Positions 7,244 through 15,647 of a DNA stretch of 47,988 nt are shown here, one piece after another. Position 1 is the stretch's first letter, and each line of letters begins with the position of its first letter. This stretch comes from CAZCCC01 sp964535715 (lineage in GTDB: Bacteria > Patescibacteriota > Patescibacteriia > Buchananbacterales > UBA6539): contig CAZHUO010000008.1 in the NCBI GenBank assembly GCA_964535715.1, positions 1 to 47,988 of the forward strand, read 5' to 3'. The position numbers were made by a program, and so were the translations under genes. Below the pieces are notes generated by a model. The model was not told where the DNA came from. It saw only the letters and a list, made by a program, of their open reading frames with translations, and ran no database searches.

Positions 7244-9460
7244 ATGAAACAAATCAAACTAAATATTGCCGGCATGGATTGTGCTTCTTGCGCGATTAGC
7301 AATGAAAAGGCTTTAAAAAAAATCCCCGGAGTTGTTAACGCCCAAGTTAATTTTGCCAATTCCCAGGCTTTGGTTGAGCTTGAAGAAAATAAAGTCACCT
7401 TTGATCAGTTGAAAAAAGCGATTGCGGATAATGGCTACAAGGTGGTCACAGAAGACCATGCCCACAATCACCAAAAGCATCTTAAGCAAAGTTTCTCTCG
7501 TTTTTTAATTGCCGCGATTTTGTCTCTTCCCGGGTTTATTTCCATGTTTTACATGCTTGAATTGCCGGGCGTTTTTTATGGAATAAATAGCTGGCAATGG
7601 CTTTTGATTATCCTTACTACTTTAGTGATGTTCGGCCCGGGCCTGCCTTTTCATTTTGGAATGTTTAAACAGACCGTAAAGTTCAAGGCTAATATGGATT
7701 CTTTGGTTTCTTTGGGAACATTGGCTGCTTATTTTTACAGCCTTTGGGCAATATTCAACGGCCGAATTGCTTATTTTGAAAGTGCCTCAACGATTATTGC
7801 CATAATTTTGCTGGGCCGGTATTTGGAAGCGCTAAGTACGGGAAGGGCTTCGCAGGCAATTCAAAAATTAATGCATTTGAATGTACGTAAAGCCAGGGTA
7901 ATCAGCGAAAAAGGCGAGCAGGAAATAGAAATTGCCGAAGTCAAATTGGATGATATTTTATTGGTTAAGCCCGGTGAAAAGATTCCTTTGGATGGGGTGA
8001 TTATTGAAGGCCAAAGTGCTATTGACGAATCAATGCTTACCGGTGAAAGCATACCGCTTGATAAAAAAGCCGGTGATTTGGTCTATGGCGCAACCATAAA
8101 TCAGCATGGCGCCATTAAAATAAAAGTGACTAAGACCGGCAATGACACGGTTTTAGCCCAGATTATAAAAATGGTGGAAACCGCTCAAAACACCAAAGCG
8201 CCGGTTCAAAAGCTGGCTGACCAAATCTCGGAAATTTTTGTGCCAATTATTTTGTTGCTGGCTTTTCTGACTTTCTTGGTTTGGAAATTCGTCTTGGGAG
8301 CGCCGATGGCTGAAGCGATTATTAATATGGTGGCGGTTTTGATTATTTCTTGTCCCTGTGCTTTGGGAATTGCCACGCCAACGGCAATAATGGTTGGCAC
8401 AGGCAGGGGAGCTCAGAGAGGAATTTTAATTAAAGGGGGAGAATTTTTGGAAAAAGCCAAGCGGATTGACACGGTGGTTTTTGATAAGACCGGGACACTA
8501 ACAAAGGGAGAGCCAGCCGTAACCGACATTATTAAATCTCAAATCTTAAATCTCAAATCTCAAAATTTGTTGCAGATTGCGGCATCGGCCGAGGCCAGTT
8601 CCGAACATCCGATTGCCAAGGCAATAGTAAAAAAAGCCAAAGAAGAAAATTTAAAATTATCTCAGGCAATAAACTTCAAAGCGATTTCCGGCTTGGGCTT
8701 GGAAACGGAAGTTGACGGAAAAAAAGTTATAATTGGCAGTGAAAAATTGTTAGTAAATAATAAAGTTAATATAGATCAGAAATCAGAAATCAGAAATCAG
8801 AAATCAGAGTTGGAAAAACAAGGCAAAACAGCAATGCTTGTAGCAGGTGATGGCCAGTTTATCGGTTTAATTGCAGTAGCCGATACTTTGCGGCCGGAGG
8901 CCAAGCAGGCAGTTGAAATTTTAGGCCGGCAAGGAATTGAATCAATTATGATTTCCGGTGATAACAAAAAAACCGCTGAGTATATTGCTTTGCAAATTGG
9001 GATAAAAAATGTAATTGCCGAGGTATTGCCGCAGGACAAAGCTGCTATTGTTAAACAAATTCAAGAAGGTAAGTTTGAAAATTGGAAATTGAAAATTGGA
9101 AATTCCAAGCAAAGGCGGGTGGTTGCTTTTGTCGGCGATGGAATCAATGATGCACCGGCTTTAGCCCAGGCTGACTTGGGAATTGCCGTTGGCACCGGTA
9201 CAGAAGTGGCAATTGAAGCGGGAAATATAGTTTTAATGTCAGGCAATCCTTTAAAAGCGGTTGAAGCGATAATGCTGGCTAAAAAAACGTTTAAAACCAT
9301 TAAACAAAATCTTTTTTGGGCATTTTTCTATAATGTTTTGGCCATTCCTTTGGCCGCTTTCGGCCTACTAAGTCCGATGATTGCCGCTATGGCTATGGGT
9401 TTCAGCGATGTTTTTGTGGTTGGCAATTCTTTGAGACTGAAAAAATTCAAATTAAAATAA
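7244..9460 (+). CDS. copA: Copper-translocating P-type ATPase
   Basis: A 738-residue P1B-type ATPase. It has an N-terminal HMA domain (GMDCASC, Cys13/Cys16) and the transport-site SCPCALG (Cys370, Cys372). The phosphorylation site DKTGTLTKG has Asp414. The SSEHPIAKAI motif and GDGINDAPAL hinge follow. This fits Cu(I) efflux (P1B-1). It probably exports Cu(I) from the cytoplasm under CsoR control. Three low-complexity inserts interrupt the soluble domains (about 8535-8570, 8775-8810 and 9067-9110). They encode runs such as SEIRNQKSE and look like intergenic repeat DNA kept in frame. Core catalytic motifs are intact. Confidence 0.95.
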   Translation: MKQIKLNIAGMDCASCAISNEKALKKIPGVVNAQVNFANSQALVELEENKVTFDQLKKAIADNGYKVVTEDHAHNHQKHLKQSFSRFLIAAILSLPGFISMFYMLELPGVFYGINSWQWLLIILTTLVMFGPGLPFHFGMFKQTVKFKANMDSLVSLGTLAAYFYSLWAIFNGRIAYFESASTIIAIILLGRYLEALSTGRASQAIQKLMHLNVRKARVISEKGEQEIEIAEVKLDDILLVKPGEKIPLDGVIIEGQSAIDESMLTGESIPLDKKAGDLVYGATINQHGAIKIKVTKTGNDTVLAQIIKMVETAQNTKAPVQKLADQISEIFVPIILLLAFLTFLVWKFVLGAPMAEAIINMVAVLIISCPCALGIATPTAIMVGTGRGAQRGILIKGGEFLEKAKRIDTVVFDKTGTLTKGEPAVTDIIKSQILNLKSQNLLQIAASAEASSEHPIAKAIVKKAKEENLKLSQAINFKAISGLGLETEVDGKKVIIGSEKLLVNNKVNIDQKSEIRNQKSELEKQGKTAMLVAGDGQFIGLIAVADTLRPEAKQAVEILGRQGIESIMISGDNKKTAEYIALQIGIKNVIAEVLPQDKAAIVKQIQEGKFENWKLKIGNSKQRRVVAFVGDGINDAPALAQADLGIAVGTGTEVAIEAGNIVLMSGNPLKAVEAIMLAKKTFKTIKQNLFWAFFYNVLAIPLAAFGLLSPMIAAMAMGFSDVFVVGNSLRLKKFKLK

Positions 9461-9518
9461 AAAGAATGACTACTCTCAAGACAAAAACCAATATTTCGCA
9501 TTAAGGAATGTCATAAGC

Positions 9519-9622
9519 TTGACAAGTTTTTTTAAGCGTGATAATATGATTATGGGTATATATTCATAACTAATTTATTTCCCATACCTATTTTATTTAT
9601 TAACTATATAAATAGGTAGGGA
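9519..9622 (+). promoter_or_regulatory. Promoter and palindromic leader of the DUF5320-like gene
   Basis: TTGACA (9519-9524), a 17-bp spacer and TAATAT (9542-9547) form a promoter. The leader contains an inverted repeat (CCCATACCTATTTTA at 9581 against AAATAGGTAGGGA to 9622) of the ACCTATTTTA family. TATGGG/CCCATA pairing upstream adds another fold. Copper control is possible given the neighbours, but not shown. Confidence 0.65.
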
Positions 9623-9645
9623 TGTACCCGGAAAGGAACCAAAAT

Positions 9646-9840
9646 ATGCCAAATTTTGATCAAACAGGTCCTGCCGGCGCTGGTGCTAAAACCGGTGGCC
9701 AAATGGGAAAATGCGCTGATGCTAAACCGCAAGGCCGACCACTCGACGGCCGAGGTAAAGGAATGGGTATAGGTCAAGGACGCAGAAATGCCGGCCGAGG
9801 TTTAAGAGGGCGTTTAGGCCAAAACAGCAAAAATGCCTAA
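9646..9840 (+). CDS. Small Gly/Arg-rich DUF5320-like protein
   Basis: This is 64 residues starting MPNFDQTGPAGAG. The N-terminal pattern (xxDxTGPxGxG with TGG-x-x-G-x-C) and the Gly/Arg-rich body resemble DUF5320. Members of that family often sit beside DUF134 regulators, as here. The ATG at 9646 has a GGAAAGGA ribosome site 7 bases upstream; the in-frame ATG at 9622 lies inside the leader hairpin and is less likely. Function of the family is unknown; a metal or cofactor link has been suggested only by gene neighbourhoods. Confidence 0.7.
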   Translation: MPNFDQTGPAGAGAKTGGQMGKCADAKPQGRPLDGRGKGMGIGQGRRNAGRGLRGRLGQNSKNA

Positions 9841-9848
9841 GGTAAAAG

Positions 9849-9901
9849 AAGACTTATAAAGCCAGCCTTTCCTAAAAAGGATGGGCTGGTGAAGTCTTTT
9901 T
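9849..9901 (+). terminator. Rho-independent terminator
   Basis: AAGACTT (9849-9855) pairs with AAGTCTT (9892-9898) around an inner CCAGCC/GGCTGG stem, followed by T's. It ends the DUF5320-like transcript. Confidence 0.85.
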
Positions 9902-9924
9902 GGGAATAATCTATTATTTTATGT

Positions 9925-9930
9925 TATAAT
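9925..9930 (+). promoter_or_regulatory. -10 box for a leaderless transcript
   Basis: A perfect TATAAT ends 8 bases before the ATG at 9939. Transcription would begin at or next to the start codon, so the mRNA is probably leaderless. No ribosome site is present. Confidence 0.65.
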
Positions 9931-9938
9931 TTTTAAAT

Positions 9939-10217
9939 ATGCCAAGACCAAGAAAATGCAGAAAAATTAGATGGCGTGCTGATGCTACTTATTTCAAGCC
10001 TCGGGGAGTACCAATGAGGAATTTAGAAGAGGTGGTTTTAACTCATGAAGAAATTGAGGCAATTAGGCTTAAAGATTTTTTAGGATTAGAACAAGTTGAG
10101 GCCGCGAAAAAGATGAAGACTTCGCAAAGCACTTTTCAGCGCATTTTGGTTTCTGCCCGTCGAAAAGTTGCTTCGGGAATAATAAACGGCAAAGCATTAA
10201 AAATTGAAGATAATTGA
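9939..10217 (+). CDS. DUF134 (UPF0251) DNA-binding protein
   Basis: A 92-residue protein starting MPRPRKCRKI. It matches the DUF134/UPF0251 pattern: a basic N-terminus, then FKPRGVP and EAIRLKDFLGLEQVEAAKKM. A sigma-like helix-turn-helix follows (TSQSTFQRILVSARRKVA). It is probably a transcription regulator. It lies next to the DUF5320-like gene, a pairing common for the family. The leaderless promoter suggests separate expression from the copper genes. Its target is unknown. Confidence 0.88.
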   Translation: MPRPRKCRKIRWRADATYFKPRGVPMRNLEEVVLTHEEIEAIRLKDFLGLEQVEAAKKMKTSQSTFQRILVSARRKVASGIINGKALKIEDN

Positions 10218-10237
10218 TAATTAATAAGTGAAAAATT

Positions 10238-10519
10238 ATGACTTACCATGAACCATTAGAAAAATTAACTTCGGCAACTTTGGATAAACAGCGCGCCAGC
10301 CAATCTCTGCGCGAAGAACTGGAAGCAATTGAATGGTATCAGCAAAGAATTGATGCCACTCAAAATGCCGAATTAAAAAAGATTTTGGAGCATAACCGCG
10401 ATGAAGAAAAAGAGCATGCGGCAATGCTGCTTGAATGGTTAAGGCGCAACGACGAGCCTTTAGCCAAAGAATTAAAGGATTATCTTTTTACCGAAAAGGA
10501 AATCGGCAGCCACAATTGA
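10238..10519 (+). CDS. EncFtn-type encapsulin-associated ferritin-like protein
   Basis: A 93-residue two-helix ferritin-like protein. SLREELEAIEWYQQRIDAT and ILEHNRDEEKEHAAMLLEW are hallmarks of the EncFtn family. By spacing, Glu26/27/29, Trp33, Glu57 and His60 match the known iron site. Family members form annular decamers that oxidise Fe(II) at subunit interfaces. They normally work inside an encapsulin shell, but no shell gene is visible in this window. The protein ends soon after YLFTEKEIG, with no obvious C-terminal shell-targeting peptide. It may act free, or the shell may be elsewhere. It starts 20 bases after the DUF134 gene. Confidence 0.88.
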   Translation: MTYHEPLEKLTSATLDKQRASQSLREELEAIEWYQQRIDATQNAELKKILEHNRDEEKEHAAMLLEWLRRNDEPLAKELKDYLFTEKEIGSHN

Positions 10520-10532
10520 ACCTAATTTAATT

Positions 10533-11639
10533 ATGAAAATAAAATTTTTTCTTTTTAGCTTTTTTGGCTTATTATCAATTATATTATTATTTTTTTCTGT
10601 TGATTTTGTTTTTGCCCAAGAAAGCCAGCCAATAATTTATTACGAAAAAGCTTTGGTTTTGGAATCAAAGGAAGTTATAAGCGAGACTTCTGAGACGGGT
10701 AAAGGAATGAAAAGCGTTCAAGAGATTAAAATAAAAATTTTATCCGGCAAATATAAAGGCGAAGAAAAGTTTTTGGAAAATTCTTTGACAGCCAATCCAG
10801 CCGATTTGAATATTATGAAAGGCGACAAAATAATTGTATATCTGGAAGAGCCTGAAAGTGGAGAGCTGATTGTTCAAATTCATGATTATTACCGCTTGCC
10901 CCAAATAATCTTGTTAATTTTTATTTTTTTGGCTTTAATGGTTATTATCGGCGGATTCAGGGGCTTGAGGGCGATAATCGGCTTGTCAATATCAATATTA
11001 CTGATATTTAAGGTTTTTATTCCGCAAGCTTTAAACGGCGTAAGTCCGGTTTGGCTTTCTTTGGCAGTTGCCAGTATTATTTCGATAATCAGTCTTGTGA
11101 CTATCACCGGATTACAGAAAAAAACAGTTTCAGCTATTTTAGGCACAATCGGCGGACTTGCAAGCGCAGCGGTTTTGGCGATATTTTTTGGCAATTTATC
11201 AAGATTAACCGGCTTATCGTCAGAAGAAGCGCGGATCTTGGCCGCCAGCTTTTCTTTGGATTTCAAGGGATTACTGTTTTCCGGCATTATTATTGCAGCA
11301 TTAGGAGCGGTGATGGATGTTGCAGTCTCAATTTCTTCCGGAATTGCCGAAGTTAAAAAAGCCAATTTAGAAATAACCAGAAAAAATTTGATGTCTTCCG
11401 GAATGCAGATTGGTAAAGACGTTATCGGTACAATGTCCAATACTTTGATTTTCGCTTATGTCGGCGCCTCGCTTTTTATTTTGCTTCTTTTTACAAAGTT
11501 TGGCGATTCTTATCTTAAATTTTTTAATTTTGATTTTGTTGCTGAAGAAATAATCGGGGCAGTTTGCGGCAGTATTGGTTTAATTTTAACCGTTCCGATT
11601 ACTGCCTTTTTTGCCAGTTATCTTGAGTCAAAAAAATAA
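10533..11639 (+). CDS. YibE/F family membrane protein
   Basis: The 368-residue protein has an N-terminal hydrophobic signal or anchor (about 1-28), an exported beta-rich part (about 30-125), then about seven membrane helices. The helix order and motifs such as GGFRGLRAIIG, GLASAAVLAI and AALGAVMDVAVSISSGIAE fit the YibE/F family. The role of this family is not established. It starts 13 bases after the ferritin gene, so co-transcription is likely. Length is typical. Confidence 0.85.
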   Translation: MKIKFFLFSFFGLLSIILLFFSVDFVFAQESQPIIYYEKALVLESKEVISETSETGKGMKSVQEIKIKILSGKYKGEEKFLENSLTANPADLNIMKGDKIIVYLEEPESGELIVQIHDYYRLPQIILLIFIFLALMVIIGGFRGLRAIIGLSISILLIFKVFIPQALNGVSPVWLSLAVASIISIISLVTITGLQKKTVSAILGTIGGLASAAVLAIFFGNLSRLTGLSSEEARILAASFSLDFKGLLFSGIIIAALGAVMDVAVSISSGIAEVKKANLEITRKNLMSSGMQIGKDVIGTMSNTLIFAYVGASLFILLLFTKFGDSYLKFFNFDFVAEEIIGAVCGSIGLILTVPITAFFASYLESKK

Positions 11640-11704
11640 CTTTGATTTTTTTTGATATTTTTGGTAAAATAAATTTTGTTCTCTAATAATTTTAATGAAA
11701 ATTT

Positions 11705-11974
11705 ATGAAAGTCTTAAAATTCGGCGCGGTTTGGTGTCCTGGCTGTATAATAATGAAGCCGCGCTGGAAAAAAATTGAAGAAGAATTACCATGGCTAAAA
11801 ACTCAATATTTTGATTATGATCAGGATAAAGAAATGGTGGAAAAATATAAAATAGGCCGCGATATTCCGGTTTTTATTTTTTTGGATAAAGACGGAAATG
11901 AATTTGAGCGGATGAAAGGGGAGATTGACCGCAAGGATTTGATTAAGTTTTTGGAGGAAAATAAAGACAAGTAA
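11705..11974 (+). CDS. Thioredoxin-like protein
   Basis: An 89-residue thioredoxin fold with an active site WCPGC (Cys11, Cys14) and the cis-proline segment RDIPVFIFLD. It has no signal peptide, so it is cytoplasmic. The CPGC dipeptide differs from the classic CGPC and may shift its redox potential. It ends 1 base before the next gene, which encodes a DsbD-like membrane reductase. It may feed electrons to that protein, as thioredoxin does for DsbD; this is inference. Confidence 0.85.
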   Translation: MKVLKFGAVWCPGCIIMKPRWKKIEEELPWLKTQYFDYDQDKEMVEKYKIGRDIPVFIFLDKDGNEFERMKGEIDRKDLIKFLEENKDK

Positions 11975-11975
11975 T

Positions 11976-13238
11976 ATGTTTAGGTTTCAAGAAATCAAGA
12001 AATCAAAAAATCCAGTCTCGCCTTCGGCTCGCCGAGGCGGACAAAAAAACAAAGTTAAACTTTGCCTTGTTTTCTTGTTTTCTTGTTTTCTTGTTTTCTT
12101 ACCCCTGTGGTCAAATTTTGCCAAAGCTCAAGAATCTCCGCCGATTTACCTGACGCTTTTCTACGGCGATGGCTGTCCGCATTGTCACAAGGAAATTGAT
12201 TTTTTGGATAAGCTAAGAAAAGAATTTTCCAGTTTAAAAGTTAGAAAATTGGAAGTCTGGAATAGCCAGGAAAACGTAAAGATAATGCAAGAAGTAGCTA
12301 AAAAATTAAATATAAAGATTACCGGCGTGCCTTTGACTCTAATTGGCGATAAAGTGATTTCCGGCTACCTTAATGACCAGACAACGGGCGAGCAAATTAG
12401 AAGGACGATTCAGCAGCATTTGATTACCGGCTGTGCCGATGTAGTCGGCGATATCAACGGCAACATTGAATGTGAGGAAAATGATTCATCAAATATTATA
12501 AATTTGCCATTATTCGGTGAAGTTAATTTTAAAAATTGGTCTTTGCCGGTTTTAACCTTGGTAATTGCGGCAATTGACGGCTTCAATCCGTGCGCCATGT
12601 GGGTGCTTTTATTTTTAATCAGCCTGCTTTTGGGAATGGAAGACAAAAAGAAAATGTGGACTTTAGGAATGGCTTTTATTATTGCTTCAGCTTTAGTTTA
12701 TTTTCTTTTTCTTTCGGCCTGGCTTAATTTATTCTTATTTTTAGGATTTATCTCGGCAATAAGGGTTATTGTCGGCTTAGTTGCCGTTGGCAGCGGAGGA
12801 TATCATTTAAAAGAGTGGTGGTTTAACCGAAACGCTACTTGCCGGGCAACCAGCGATGAAAAGCGGAAAAAAATAATGGATAGCTTGCGCAAAGTGACAG
12901 AACAGAGAGTGTTTTGGCTGGCATTGATTGGAATAATCGGCGTTGCTTTTGCTGTTAACTTGGTAGAACTAGTTTGCTCTGCCGGCTTGCCGGCAATTTA
13001 TACCAATATTTTATCATTATCAAATTTGTCTACACCGGTTTATTATCTTTATCTTTTGTTTTATGTTTTTATATTTATGCTTGATGATATGGTTATTTTT
13101 GCCATTGCCATGACTACCTTGCAAATGACCGGAATAAGCAAAAAATACACTCATTGGGCGAATTTATTCGGCGGTGTCATCATCTTAATTTTGGGAATTC
13201 TTTTGATTTTCAAGCCGGGCTGGATAATGTTTGGGTAA
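11976..13238 (+). CDS. Thioredoxin-fold / DsbD-CcdA-like membrane protein
   Basis: The 420-residue protein has a signal anchor (about 28-45), an exported thioredoxin-like domain with GDGCPHCHKE (Cys67, Cys70), and a six- to eight-helix domain from about 190. The membrane part holds NPCAMWVLLFL and LVCSAGLPAIYT, each with the Cys expected for a DsbD/CcdA electron carrier. It could move reductant across the membrane to exported thiols or metal proteins. The first 25 codons include a palindromic repeat (about 12018-12042), so the true start is uncertain. Its TTTTCTTG repeats encode the hydrophobic core. Confidence 0.82.
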   Translation: MFRFQEIKKSKNPVSPSARRGGQKNKVKLCLVFLFSCFLVFLPLWSNFAKAQESPPIYLTLFYGDGCPHCHKEIDFLDKLRKEFSSLKVRKLEVWNSQENVKIMQEVAKKLNIKITGVPLTLIGDKVISGYLNDQTTGEQIRRTIQQHLITGCADVVGDINGNIECEENDSSNIINLPLFGEVNFKNWSLPVLTLVIAAIDGFNPCAMWVLLFLISLLLGMEDKKKMWTLGMAFIIASALVYFLFLSAWLNLFLFLGFISAIRVIVGLVAVGSGGYHLKEWWFNRNATCRATSDEKRKKIMDSLRKVTEQRVFWLALIGIIGVAFAVNLVELVCSAGLPAIYTNILSLSNLSTPVYYLYLLFYVFIFMLDDMVIFAIAMTTLQMTGISKKYTHWANLFGGVIILILGILLIFKPGWIMFG

Positions 13239-13241
13239 ATT

Positions 13242-13988
13242 ATGGCTACAACTTATATAATGGTTTTGTTTTTGTCTTTTATTGCCGGGATCACTGCTAT
13301 TTTCGGGGTAGTGATCGCTTTTTATTTTCAAAAAAACGGCAAGGGAATTTCCGCTGGCATCGGTTTTGCCATTGGCATGATGCTGTTGATTTCTTTATTT
13401 GAATTAATTCCCGAGTCAGTTGATTCTGTCGGCGCGGCTGGGGCTTTGGTTGCGGTTATTTTGGGAATATTATTGGTAATTATTTTAGATCTATTCATAC
13501 CTGAAAGCTGTTTAACTCACAGTAACGGATCTTTTGACAAAAATTTACTGCGGGCGGCATATTGTGTTGCTTTTGTCTTAATTTTACATAATTTTCCCGA
13601 AGGCCTGGCAATAACCAGTTCTTATTTGCACTCGCCTCATATGGGAATATTATTGGCGTTTGCTGTTGCAGTTCATAATATTCCCGAAGGATTTGCTTTT
13701 GCTGTTCCCTTGCTGGCTTCCGGCAAATCTAAAAAATTCGTTTTTAAGACTGGCTTGCTTTCAAGCTTGTCTGAGCCGGCTGGAGCGTTACTGGGTATTT
13801 TATTACTTTCTTTTCTTCCAGTTTTAAATCCTTTTTTTATGGCATTTGCCGCCGGTGCGATGATTTTTGTTTCAATTCATGATCTTTGGCCCATGGCCAT
13901 AAAATACAAAAATAATAAAATGTTTGTTTTAGGATTAATTTTAAGTGTCATTATCTATTTTTGTTTGGCAATTTTTTTTCCAGATTAA
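13242..13988 (+). CDS. ZIP-family metal transporter
   Basis: A 248-residue membrane protein with eight predicted helices. It has both signature motifs of the ZIP family, HNFPEGLA (helix 4, about residue 112) and HNIPEGFAFAVP (helix 5, about 143). These His and Glu residues form the metal site. It resembles the ZupT/GufA branch, which takes up Zn and other divalent metals. It starts 3 bases after the DsbD-like gene with no ribosome site, so translation is likely coupled. A terminator follows. Confidence 0.9.
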   Translation: MATTYIMVLFLSFIAGITAIFGVVIAFYFQKNGKGISAGIGFAIGMMLLISLFELIPESVDSVGAAGALVAVILGILLVIILDLFIPESCLTHSNGSFDKNLLRAAYCVAFVLILHNFPEGLAITSSYLHSPHMGILLAFAVAVHNIPEGFAFAVPLLASGKSKKFVFKTGLLSSLSEPAGALLGILLLSFLPVLNPFFMAFAAGAMIFVSIHDLWPMAIKYKNNKMFVLGLILSVIIYFCLAIFFPD

Positions 13989-14011
13989 TCATAAATTAAA
14001 TATTGGTAAAT

Positions 14012-14045
14012 ACAAAGCGCTTTTTGAAGGTGCTTTTTGTTTTTA
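14012..14045 (+). terminator. Rho-independent terminator
   Basis: ACAAAGC(GC) pairs with (GGT)GCTTTTTGT around TTTTTGAA and runs into T's. It closes the metal and redox operon. Confidence 0.75.
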
Positions 14046-14165
14046 ATAACCAATAATAAATATTAAAATATTTAAATATTAATTATTGATTAAAAATTTA
14101 TTATTTATTATTAAATATTTTTCATGTTATTTAGACCAAAAGATTACTTTTCTGTAAATTTCTGA

Positions 14166-14171
14166 TATACT
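14166..14171 (+). promoter_or_regulatory. -10 box for a leaderless EamA transcript
   Basis: TATACT ends 7 bases before the ATG at 14179. TTACTT lies about 16 bp upstream as a weak -35. The mRNA is probably leaderless. Confidence 0.55.
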
Positions 14172-14178
14172 TAAAGCC

Positions 14179-15087
14179 ATGAGCTGGATATCATTTTTAA
14201 TCATTGCCTATTTTCTAGTATCCTTAACTGCCTTAGCCGACAAGTTTCTTTTGAATAATGTTTTAGGCCAGCCGGTAGTTTATGTTTTTTTGGTTTCAAC
14301 GCTCGGCCTTGCCGCTTTGGTTTTGATTCCTTTTGGCTTTTTTATTCCGGAATTTGAGCAGCTTTTTTTCAGCTTGGTGGCCGGGTTTACTTTTACATTT
14401 GCTTTATTTTTTTTGTATAAAGCTTTAAAAAGAGGGGAGGCTTCAAGAATATTTACTACAATCGGCTCGCTTACTGCGGTTTTTACTTTTTTATTTTCAG
14501 CAATTTTTTTGAAGGAACTTTTGAATGTTAGGGAAATTTTGGGTTTTGTATTGCTGGTTGCCGGCGGAGTATTTATAAGTTTGAATTTTCAGGCAAAAAA
14601 TAAGTCTAATAAAAATTACTTGCTTTTTGCCTTGCTGGCCTCTTTAATGTATGGAATTTCCTACACTTCAGCCAAATATACTTATACCAGTCAAGGATTT
14701 ATTTCGGCATTTGTCTGGCTTAGAATTTTTGCTTTTATCGGAGGAATGCTTTTTTTAATAAGACCGAGGAATTTTTTTGCGGTGAAACAAGAGTTAAAAA
14801 AAGGCCCGTTGGTTTCCCATAAATCAAACCAGTTAATATTGGTTAGCGGCCAGGTATCTTCGGCGTTTGGTTTTTTGATTTTAAACTATGTTATATCTTT
14901 GAAAAATCCGGCAATAGTATTGGCTGCCCAAGGATTACAGTATGTTTTTTTATTTTTTTCTACTTTATTAATTTCTTATTTTTTTCCTCGAATTTTACGG
15001 GAAGAAACAAAGCTTAAAGTTTTTTTGCAAAAAAGCTTGGCGATTATTTTTATTGCCTTTGGGTTGGGAATTATCGCTTTTGCCTGA
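14179..15087 (+). CDS. EamA/DMT-superfamily transporter
   Basis: A 302-residue protein with about ten hydrophobic helices arranged as two five-helix halves, as in the drug/metabolite transporter superfamily. The first half has the typical end-of-repeat segment REILGFVLLVAGGVFISL, and the second half ends SLAIIFIAFGLGIIAF. Substrate cannot be read from sequence. It has its own promoter and terminator and so is not part of the metal operon. Confidence 0.85.
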   Translation: MSWISFLIIAYFLVSLTALADKFLLNNVLGQPVVYVFLVSTLGLAALVLIPFGFFIPEFEQLFFSLVAGFTFTFALFFLYKALKRGEASRIFTTIGSLTAVFTFLFSAIFLKELLNVREILGFVLLVAGGVFISLNFQAKNKSNKNYLLFALLASLMYGISYTSAKYTYTSQGFISAFVWLRIFAFIGGMLFLIRPRNFFAVKQELKKGPLVSHKSNQLILVSGQVSSAFGFLILNYVISLKNPAIVLAAQGLQYVFLFFSTLLISYFFPRILREETKLKVFLQKSLAIIFIAFGLGIIAFA

Positions 15088-15421
15088 TTTGTTGACTTAT
15101 TATTTTTGTTGTTATAAAAATAGAATAAATAGAGATGAATCAATATAGCGCGCAATTCAGCGGGCTTTTTTGTATAATTTTTAATTTTCAATTTACAATT
15201 TACTCCAGGCTCGAGGCGTCTCGCCGAGAGGTATTTTAGCAAATTGAAAATTGGTTATTGAAAATTGTAAAATATTAAGCTAAACAAAAAAACCGGAGAA
15301 ATCTTGCCCCGGTTTTTTGTTTTATTGCCGAACGAAGTGAGTAAAATGCAAAAATGAAATTTTTGCATTTTCGAGAGAGTGAGGCAAGAAGAATACTCCG
15401 CAGCTCGCTGCGATATTCTTC
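15088..15421. other. Intergenic region with terminators and hairpins
   Basis: No supported gene. It holds a terminator for the EamA gene (AGCGCGC/GCGGGCT, 15147-15172) and a second, two-way terminator-like stem (AACCGG/CCGGTT, about 15287-15323). A perfect 13-bp hairpin (AAAATGCAAAAAT with its complement, 15343-15371) and a GAAGAATA/TATTCTTC pair follow. Between them are simple motifs made of AAATTG. Confidence 0.7.
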
Positions 15422-15422
15422 A

Positions 15423-15602
15423 TTATTTGATTTGGTAGTTTACTCCGATTTCAATGATTATTTCCTGAAGTCCTGTCGGAACCGATCCGCCGCCGCTTTA
15501 GCCGCCGCCTACACCCATTTCACCATTGCCATCATGATAATATTGTGAAGGGGATCCGGGAACATGGACTAAATTTTTCCACCAGCCGACAATTTTTTTC
15601 AG
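15423..15602 (-). pseudogene. Decayed 3' copy of the SIMPL-domain gene
   Basis: About 180 bp on the minus strand match the 3' end of the SIMPL gene at 16453-16630. The same reading frame runs to the same C-terminus (GVNYQIK), but a GAA to TAA change (15498-15500) stops it within the Gly/Ser-rich linker. One codon has been gained as well. No start or 5' part is present, so it is a broken duplicate. Confidence 0.85.
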
Positions 15603-15647
15603 CATTTAGTAGCTATTAAACTTAAATACTATTAAATATATAATGAA

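Noticed and set aside
15354..15548. 64-codon plus-strand frame starting MKFLHFRESEAR
   Set aside because: It runs through a hairpin and then antisense to the decayed SIMPL copy, which explains its open frame.
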